This document shows positions 4,722-9,031 of a DNA stretch of 9,031 bases, piece by piece. The notes under the pieces are model-generated. The model worked only from the letters and a program-made list of their open reading frames with translations, searched no databases and was not told where the DNA came from. The translations under genes were made by a program, and so were the position numbers. Source of the stretch: Bacteroidales bacterium UBA1223. GTDB lineage: Bacteria; Bacteroidota; Bacteroidia; Bacteroidales; P3. How positions within the stretch are numbered: the stretch's first letter is position 1; each line of letters opens with the position of its first letter. The stretch is taken from NCBI GenBank assembly GCA_002309155.1, contig DBXB01000012.1, positions 25,360-34,390 of the forward strand, written 5' to 3'.

Positions 4722-7483
4722 AGAAATTACTGCCATTCATCACAACCTTTTTATTATGCATAGCTGTATTCGCACAAGAGAGTGACGAAGCCAAATACTC
4801 GAAACAATACAGCAAGTTGTATAAAGAATATATCAAAGAGCCCACCAATGTCTCCACAATGCTGGCATTGGTTGATTTCTATATGGACACCCTCAATCCA
4901 ATGCATGACTACGCCTCGGCCATGAGGTACGCCACCGCAGCGGAGTCACGATACATAACAATACTTGAGGACAGAGACAAATACAAAGAGGTAAGCAAGC
5001 TGATAAAAAAGAAAGTCTCCATAACATCGGTACGCCAGACCAAGCAACGAGTCATCTCACAGACCCGACGTTACCTTGACAACGTTGGGGATTTGTCGGA
5101 AGCGACTCTCGACAGCTACTCACAGGCTTTCAAAGACGATGCCGCCACGATGCGTCTCATTGACGGCAAACGGTTGCAGTACAGGTATCACCGAGCACTG
5201 GAGGCGAACACTATGGAGGCATACAAAGAGTTCTACGACCGATATGCACAGACTGACGAAGGAGAGGATGTGGCAATCCACATGGCGCGACTGGCATCGG
5301 AACTTGTCGAAGGAGCTACAAGCGAAGAGCAGGTCGACGCTATTCTTGCCGATTACACATATATAGAGAAAGTGCGTACCGCGGCTTACAACAAAAAAAG
5401 TTCTATAGCATACTCCTATCTGCTGTCGCACCCCTCACAACAAGCCTACAACAGATTCCTCTCCAAATATCCAGGCAGCAACGAATACTCAAAAGTGCTG
5501 GAGATGGCAGACAAGCAACTGGAGAAAGAGTTCTCCACTCTCACCACTCCACGGCAGTATGCCGACTTTGCGTTAAAGAATTCCGACAACAGTCTCGCCG
5601 ACCGTGCCACAGAGAAGCTAAAGCAGATGATACGGGTTCAACGGGACATTGATGCCATGCGGATATACCTCAATGAATTCAAAAATGACGCCGAGTACAA
5701 CGACATATATCAGATATTTTTCCAATGGCATACAGAAGAGGGCAACTTATCGCCCATCGCCGCCTTTGACCACAACAATCCCGACTTTCCGTTCAAGGCT
5801 TCGCTTGAGGACGCACTCACATCAGCCGTAAAGTTCGACTCAATCAACATCAACCGTCGTTTCGACGAGAAAGAATTTAAGGAGTGGTCGTCGATGATAT
5901 ACCACCTCACCGGCAAAAAAGAGTCCTATGTCGCATTGCAACGTACATTACAGAATCTCATAGCCAAGAAAGACTGGAAGAAGGTGATTGAACGTATAGA
6001 ATTCTTCGCCCTAAGCTTTGAGGACAACTGCACAGATGAGGTGTCCGAACTGAAATCCATCATCAACCGCATCCCCGACAAGAATATCATTTCCACGCCC
6101 GTCGTCCGTCCCGTCTACGACATGATGCACCCCATAATGCACCCCAACGGGAAACAGCTCTTCTTCAATCGCACCACATCGGGCGTTACCACCATTCAGA
6201 GCGCCCAGACCGTTAGCGGGAAAAAGGGAGTGGTTTGGAAGAGCAGCGGCGACATCCCATTCACAAATATTGAAAACAAGAATGTCATCCTGTACAACTT
6301 TTTCGACAACGGCAAAAAGATGCTTCTCGGCATAGCAGGAGATATCGCTGTGGGAGAATTGGGCGAAGGTGGCTGGACTGTGACCGAAACCTTGCCATCC
6401 CCCATCAACAGTCCCTATAACGATTTTGACGCATACATGCTCCCCGACGGCAGCGGGATACTGTTCGCATCAGACAGACCCGGCGGACACAACCTTCAAC
6501 CATCGGGTAGCTATTTTCACGGGGACACCGCCTCAGCGTCAGACATCTACTTCGTGCCTCGCACAGACAATGGATGGGGCGAAGCCATCAATCTCGGCAA
6601 AGAGATCAACACACCATATATGGAATGTTCCCCATACATCAGCAATGACAGGAAGACCATATATTTTGTCACTGACGGACGTGGAGGGCTTGGTTATGGC
6701 GACATCTACTACGCCGTAAGGGACGATGTCAACGACTGGACCCATTGGACAAAACCTATGAACTATGGCAAGGAGGTCAACAGCGGATTCAACGAGATAT
6801 CTGTCTCGCCATCACCCGACGGCTCGTCACTGCTGATATGCAGCAACGCCACAGGACGTTACGGATGCTACTCCATCCCCGCCGTCCACACCTTCAACAC
6901 AGACTTCAAGACTGTCACTGTCGAAGCACACAACATCGGACTGGTCATCACCATAGTCGACATGGGGACAAATAAGAATGTCTGTGAGCAACAGACCGTG
7001 GTGCGTGAAAGCAACTGGCAAAACCGTCTATACAACGACAAGCACTATCTGTTATATTCAGAATGCGACGGATTGCTGATACCAGCTATAGAGTTCACTC
7101 CTTCAAAAACAGCGAAAATAACTCCAAAGAGTTACGACGAAGAAACGCTGCTCTCTATGTCGAACGACGGCACGACCCTGCCCTTACCAGGCATCCTTTT
7201 CAATAAAAACGCCATCGTTCCATGTTCAGAAATCGAGATGGATCACCTAGCCACATTCTTGCTTCAGCACGAATCCCTTTATGTTGAACTGATAGAACAC
7301 GAAGAGGGTAGCGACGACACCTATTGCTATAACCTCTCCCTGTCGCACGGGCAGACCATCAAGAACTACCTTGTCTCAAAAGGAGTAGTCGCCGACAGAA
7401 TTGTGATTTCAGCCTATGGCAACAGCCAGACAAAACTGGGCAAAGCCAAGAGTGGCACATCGGTGATGATACATCTTCTGTAA
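4718..7483 (+). CDS. Exported helical-repeat/PD40 propeller/OmpA-like protein, PorE-like layout
   Basis: This 921-residue protein has a signal peptide with likely cleavage after VFA (residue 19, before Gln20), so it is exported to the periplasm or outer membrane. Residues 20-460 are almost all helical and resemble degenerate TPR-type repeats (for example YNRFLSKYPGSNEYSKVLEMADKQLE). Residues 469-720 hold PD40/WD40-like propeller blades: MHPIMHPNGKQLFF (469 on), FDAYMLPDGSGILFASDRPGG (570 on), CSPYISNDRKTIYFVTDGRGG followed by GDIYY (637 on) and a fourth near 692. Residues 733-815 form a beta-rich linker where related proteins carry a carboxypeptidase-regulatory-like domain. Residues 826-921 are an OmpA-like domain starting ILFNKNA. 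The same order occurs in PorE, the peptidoglycan-bound periplasmic component of the type IX secretion system, but many non-T9SS relatives exist. The usual peptidoglycan-binding Asp is Glu863 here and the usual Arg is His877. The start overlaps the preceding stop by ATGA. Confidence 0.88.
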   Translation: MKKLLPFITTFLLCIAVFAQESDEAKYSKQYSKLYKEYIKEPTNVSTMLALVDFYMDTLNPMHDYASAMRYATAAESRYITILEDRDKYKEVSKLIKKKVSITSVRQTKQRVISQTRRYLDNVGDLSEATLDSYSQAFKDDAATMRLIDGKRLQYRYHRALEANTMEAYKEFYDRYAQTDEGEDVAIHMARLASELVEGATSEEQVDAILADYTYIEKVRTAAYNKKSSIAYSYLLSHPSQQAYNRFLSKYPGSNEYSKVLEMADKQLEKEFSTLTTPRQYADFALKNSDNSLADRATEKLKQMIRVQRDIDAMRIYLNEFKNDAEYNDIYQIFFQWHTEEGNLSPIAAFDHNNPDFPFKASLEDALTSAVKFDSININRRFDEKEFKEWSSMIYHLTGKKESYVALQRTLQNLIAKKDWKKVIERIEFFALSFEDNCTDEVSELKSIINRIPDKNIISTPVVRPVYDMMHPIMHPNGKQLFFNRTTSGVTTIQSAQTVSGKKGVVWKSSGDIPFTNIENKNVILYNFFDNGKKMLLGIAGDIAVGELGEGGWTVTETLPSPINSPYNDFDAYMLPDGSGILFASDRPGGHNLQPSGSYFHGDTASASDIYFVPRTDNGWGEAINLGKEINTPYMECSPYISNDRKTIYFVTDGRGGLGYGDIYYAVRDDVNDWTHWTKPMNYGKEVNSGFNEISVSPSPDGSSLLICSNATGRYGCYSIPAVHTFNTDFKTVTVEAHNIGLVITIVDMGTNKNVCEQQTVVRESNWQNRLYNDKHYLLYSECDGLLIPAIEFTPSKTAKITPKSYDEETLLSMSNDGTTLPLPGILFNKNAIVPCSEIEMDHLATFLLQHESLYVELIEHEEGSDDTYCYNLSLSHGQTIKNYLVSKGVVADRIVISAYGNSQTKLGKAKSGTSVMIHLL

Positions 7484-7489
7484 TGAAAA

Positions 7490-7635
7490 AAGGAAGTTAG
7501 GGGGAGTTAATGGAAGTTAAGGAAGTTAAAGGGAGTTAAGGGACAATACAAGTATTTGTGACCGGTGAACTGTGACTAGTGATAAGATAGGGTCATAGTT
7601 CACGATTAATTTTCTATTACTTCCCATTGTTTTTC
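7490..7635 (+). repeat. Composite intergenic repeat, copy 2
   Basis: This copy follows the stop codon at 7483 by 6 bp. It has five decamer-type units (7490-7538, one of them 9 bp long), AGGGACAATACA (7539-7550), TTTGTGACCGGTGA, a hairpin (7565-7603), CACGATTA (7601-7608) and TACTTCCCATTGTTTT (7618-7633). Block order and the spacer-free junction of array and AGGGACAATACA match copy 1 at 481-652. Beyond it, both copies share AATCAG (7645-7650 here, 675-680 in copy 1). Confidence 0.8.
7565..7603 (+). other. Hairpin in composite repeat copy 2
   Basis: GTGAACTGTGACT (7565-7577) pairs with GGTCATAGTTCAC (7591-7603) over 13 positions, including two G-U wobbles. The loop AGTGATAAGATAG (7578-7590) is 13 nt long and identical to that of copy 1 at 11 of 13 positions. 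No immediate T-run follows; the T-rich stretch starts at 7609. It lies about 80 nt after the stop of the PD40/OmpA-like gene and could mark the end of its mRNA. Confidence 0.7.
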
Positions 7636-7691
7636 TTCATTTTTAATCAGTACTCGAAGGCGGCAGAACCTATTTTTAGAGTTATTAACAA

Positions 7692-7737
7692 TTCGTTGCG
7701 GATTTCTTTTTAGCTGAACAGATTGTCCTGCAACGAA
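7692..7737. promoter_or_regulatory. Inverted repeat spanning the -33 region of the hydrolase promoter
   Basis: TTCGTTGC (7692-7699) and GCAACGAA (7730-7737) are perfect 8-bp inverted repeats with 30 bp between them. The -33 box (7722-7725) lies inside and the right arm lies in the promoter spacer. This placement suits paired binding sites for a regulator, but no regulator is known from the window. Confidence 0.45.
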
Positions 7738-7752
7738 AAAGAACTACTTTTG
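7722..7752 (+). promoter_or_regulatory. Bacteroidota-type promoter for the alpha/beta hydrolase gene
   Basis: ATTG at 7722-7725 (3 of 4 matches to TTTG) and TACTTTTG at 7745-7752 (exact TAnnTTTG) are separated by 19 bp. The start of transcription would be near 7759, giving a leader of under 20 nt before the ATG at 7776. Confidence 0.75.
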
Positions 7753-7770
7753 TATCTGAATTATCAGATA
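7753..7770. promoter_or_regulatory. Palindrome at the predicted transcription start of the hydrolase gene
   Basis: TATCTGA (7753-7759) and TCAGATA (7764-7770) are perfect 7-bp arms around ATTA. The element touches the -7 box on one side and ends 5 nt before the ATG on the other. It could be an operator at +1, or, if included in the mRNA, a small hairpin affecting initiation. Neither can be decided from sequence. Confidence 0.5.
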
Positions 7771-7775
7771 ATTAC

Positions 7776-8588
7776 ATGGAGAAACACAAAGTTATTCTGT
7801 TTGAAAACCGAGAGTTACACTATCGAGAGGAGGGGCGTGAGTTCACTCAAACGCTGGTTTTGCTACATGGTTTTATGCAATGTCTTGATGTGTGGAGTTC
7901 ATACACTCTGACATACATGAGATACATGCACGTCATCACCATCGACCTTCCAGGACATGGATACAGCGCCACGTACAGCGATGTTCACACCATGGACTTC
8001 ATGGCTAACGCCGTCAAAGCCGTTCTTGACGAATGTGGCGTTGAGAGATGCGTGATGGCAGGACATTCGATGGGAGGTTATGTAGCACTGGCTTTTGCCA
8101 GCCGTTTCGGATTTATGCTGAAAGGGTTGGCGCTAATCAACTCGCACGCCATGGCAGATTCCGAAGAGAAGCGGAGACAGCGTGACGAGTTGTGCCATCG
8201 AGTACATACCAACAGAGCCGGGTTTATTGTCGATTTTATCACTGATCTCTTCGACGAGTCGAAACGCGAGTATCTGGCACAAGACATCAAGGAGTTGCGT
8301 GACCAGTGTCTGGAAAACCAGGAAGACGGCATTGTCGCGGCCCAGCGTGGCATCAAGCTGAGGACCTCACGCATCCATACCCTTGCCGCACTTGACGTCC
8401 CTGTACTCTTTGTCTTCGGCAAAAAAGACAAGCGTATTCCTCTTGAGGAGGGAGTGTCTCAGGCAATGGTTCCAAAGCGTTCAGACATTGTGCTCCTTGA
8501 CGGAGTGGCTCACATGTCGTTCATGGAAGACCGTGATTTTGTGAAGCGGAAACTCAGCAACTTTGTTGAGCAATGCTACACTTTATAG
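7776..8588 (+). CDS. Alpha/beta-hydrolase fold enzyme
   Basis: This 270-residue cytoplasmic protein has no signal peptide and the full catalytic set of the alpha/beta-hydrolase fold. HG at residues 31-32 (LVLLHGF) supplies the oxyanion loop, Ser98 in GHSMGG is the nucleophile, Asp218 in FGKKDKRIP is the acid, and His246 in GVAHMSF is the base. The IDLPGHGYSA strand before the nucleophile elbow is also typical. A cap region of about residues 125-200 is rich in charged helices (EEKRRQRDEL, DESKREYLAQDIKELRDQ). The family includes esterases, lipases, MenH-like and BioH-like enzymes; substrate cannot be told from these motifs. BioH-like activity would be a tempting link to birA, but the genes are 7 kb apart and nothing else supports it. 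It is transcribed from its own promoter at 7722-7752, and ATG at 7776 is the first possible start after that promoter. gdhA follows with its own promoter. Confidence 0.93.
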   Translation: MEKHKVILFENRELHYREEGREFTQTLVLLHGFMQCLDVWSSYTLTYMRYMHVITIDLPGHGYSATYSDVHTMDFMANAVKAVLDECGVERCVMAGHSMGGYVALAFASRFGFMLKGLALINSHAMADSEEKRRQRDELCHRVHTNRAGFIVDFITDLFDESKREYLAQDIKELRDQCLENQEDGIVAAQRGIKLRTSRIHTLAALDVPVLFVFGKKDKRIPLEEGVSQAMVPKRSDIVLLDGVAHMSFMEDRDFVKRKLSNFVEQCYTL

Positions 8589-8639
8589 GTTTCTGCATCA
8601 CAACGCCTTTTAATTATTTTAAAAAAATATTTAAAAAAA

Positions 8640-8671
8640 TTTCACTAATTGAAGAAATTGTTGTAGTTTTG
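8640..8671 (+). promoter_or_regulatory. Bacteroidota-type promoter for gdhA, with upstream A-tracts
   Basis: TAGTTTTG at 8664-8671 fits TAnnTTTG exactly; TTTC at 8640-8643 is a 3-of-4 match to the -33 box with a 20-bp spacer. Two A7 tracts at 8621-8627 and 8633-8639, 12 bp apart, end directly at the -33 box and may act as a bend or UP-like element. Transcription would begin near 8678, leaving a leader of about 40 nt. Confidence 0.7.
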
Positions 8672-8717
8672 TATTCCCCAAAACGAAACACAACTTTAAT
8701 TCAAATTATTAAATATC

Positions 8718-9031
8718 ATGGAAGTAAAACAAATTATGGCCAAATTGGCCGAGAAACATCCCGGTGAATCCGAGTACTTGCAGGCAGTTGAAGAGGTCCT
8801 CACCTCTATCGAAGAAGTCTACAACCAGCATCCCGAATTTGAGAAAGCTAAGATCGTTGAGCGTCTTGTTGAGCCCGACCGTATCTTCACTTTCCGCGTG
8901 ACCTGGGTAGACCGCAACGGTGAAGTCCAGACCAACCTCGGTTACCGTGTACAATACAATGCCGCTCTTGGTGCATACAAAGGCGGTCTCCGTTTCCACC
9001 CCAAGGTGAACGTTTCCATGCTGAAATTCTT
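8718..9031 (+). CDS. gdhA: NADP-type glutamate dehydrogenase, N-terminal part (3' end outside window)
   Basis: The enzyme interconverts 2-oxoglutarate plus ammonium and glutamate in the cytoplasm and is a main route of ammonium assimilation. The frame runs from ATG at 8718 to the window edge, giving 104 codons. The sequence follows the hexameric GDH N-terminal domain: an opening helix (MAKLAEKHPGESEYLQAVEEVLTS), then IVERLVEPDRIFTFRVTWVD, then residues near 77-95 reading YRVQYNAALGAYKGGLRFHP, the family hallmark where the KGG lysine and neighbouring residues bind the substrate carboxylates. The similarity to the E. coli GdhA type supports NADP specificity, but the coenzyme domain and the catalytic lysine lie beyond the edge. 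The start is well supported by the fit of the N-terminus and by the promoter about 50 bp upstream. Confidence 0.95.
   Translation, partial: MEVKQIMAKLAEKHPGESEYLQAVEEVLTSIEEVYNQHPEFEKAKIVERLVEPDRIFTFRVTWVDRNGEVQTNLGYRVQYNAALGAYKGGLRFHPKVNVSMLKF

Noticed and set aside
5120..5431. 103-codon minus-strand frame inside the PD40/OmpA-like gene
   Set aside because: Cysteine-rich low-likeness translation antisense to a continuous exported protein; a shadow.
7640..7740. Minus-strand frame without stops ending in residues such as GSAAFEY or RFCRLRVLIK
   Set aside because: No start codon, only short frames, and it overlaps a good promoter. At most a remnant of an old gene end; no homology can be shown from the window.
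7776..8588. Assigning the hydrolase as BioH because of birA
   Set aside because: The catalytic motifs are shared by many alpha/beta-hydrolases, and birA is about 7 kb away with unrelated genes between.

Overview
The window looks like chromosome from a member of the Bacteroidales (phylum Bacteroidota), perhaps Prevotella-like, although I cannot fix the genus. Three intergenic regions carry the phylum-type promoter (TTTG-like -33 box, 19-20 nt spacer, TAnnTTTG -7 box). Start codons mostly lack Shine-Dalgarno sequences, and the longest protein has the helical repeat/PD40 propeller/OmpA-like layout common in this phylum.

Layout from left to right: the 3' part of birA (biotin-protein ligase, +, cut by the left edge); a convergent lipoprotein gene on the minus strand (677-1516); a 489-bp divergent intergenic region full of short tandem repeats; then four closely packed plus-strand genes (2006-7483) behind one good promoter. 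These four encode a YitT/DUF2179 membrane protein, a GT4 glycosyltransferase, a small secreted protein, and a 921-residue exported PD40/OmpA-like protein. Next come a 292-bp intergenic region with a repeat, a promoter and palindromes, an alpha/beta-hydrolase gene with its own promoter, and the start of gdhA (NADP-type glutamate dehydrogenase, cut by the right edge) with its own promoter.

The genes are mostly housekeeping or envelope functions. The last two genes of the four-gene block overlap by 4 bp (ATGA) and both products are exported, so they probably act together in the envelope. The large one resembles the T9SS-associated protein PorE in domain order, but the usual peptidoglycan-binding Asp and Arg of its OmpA-like domain are not present.

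The least expected material is between the genes. A composite repeat (a decamer array of AGGGRAGTTA units, then AGGGACAATACA, then GTGACC-type units) occurs three times: 481-652 (+), 1702-1767 (-) and 7490-7635 (+). In the two plus copies it contains a hairpin whose 13-nt loop is nearly identical while the stems differ in sequence and length but still pair. Separately, a continuous 77-bp heptamer-periodic tract fills the region directly upstream of the lipoprotein start codon. I found no tRNA, rRNA, CRISPR array, transposase or integrase in the window.
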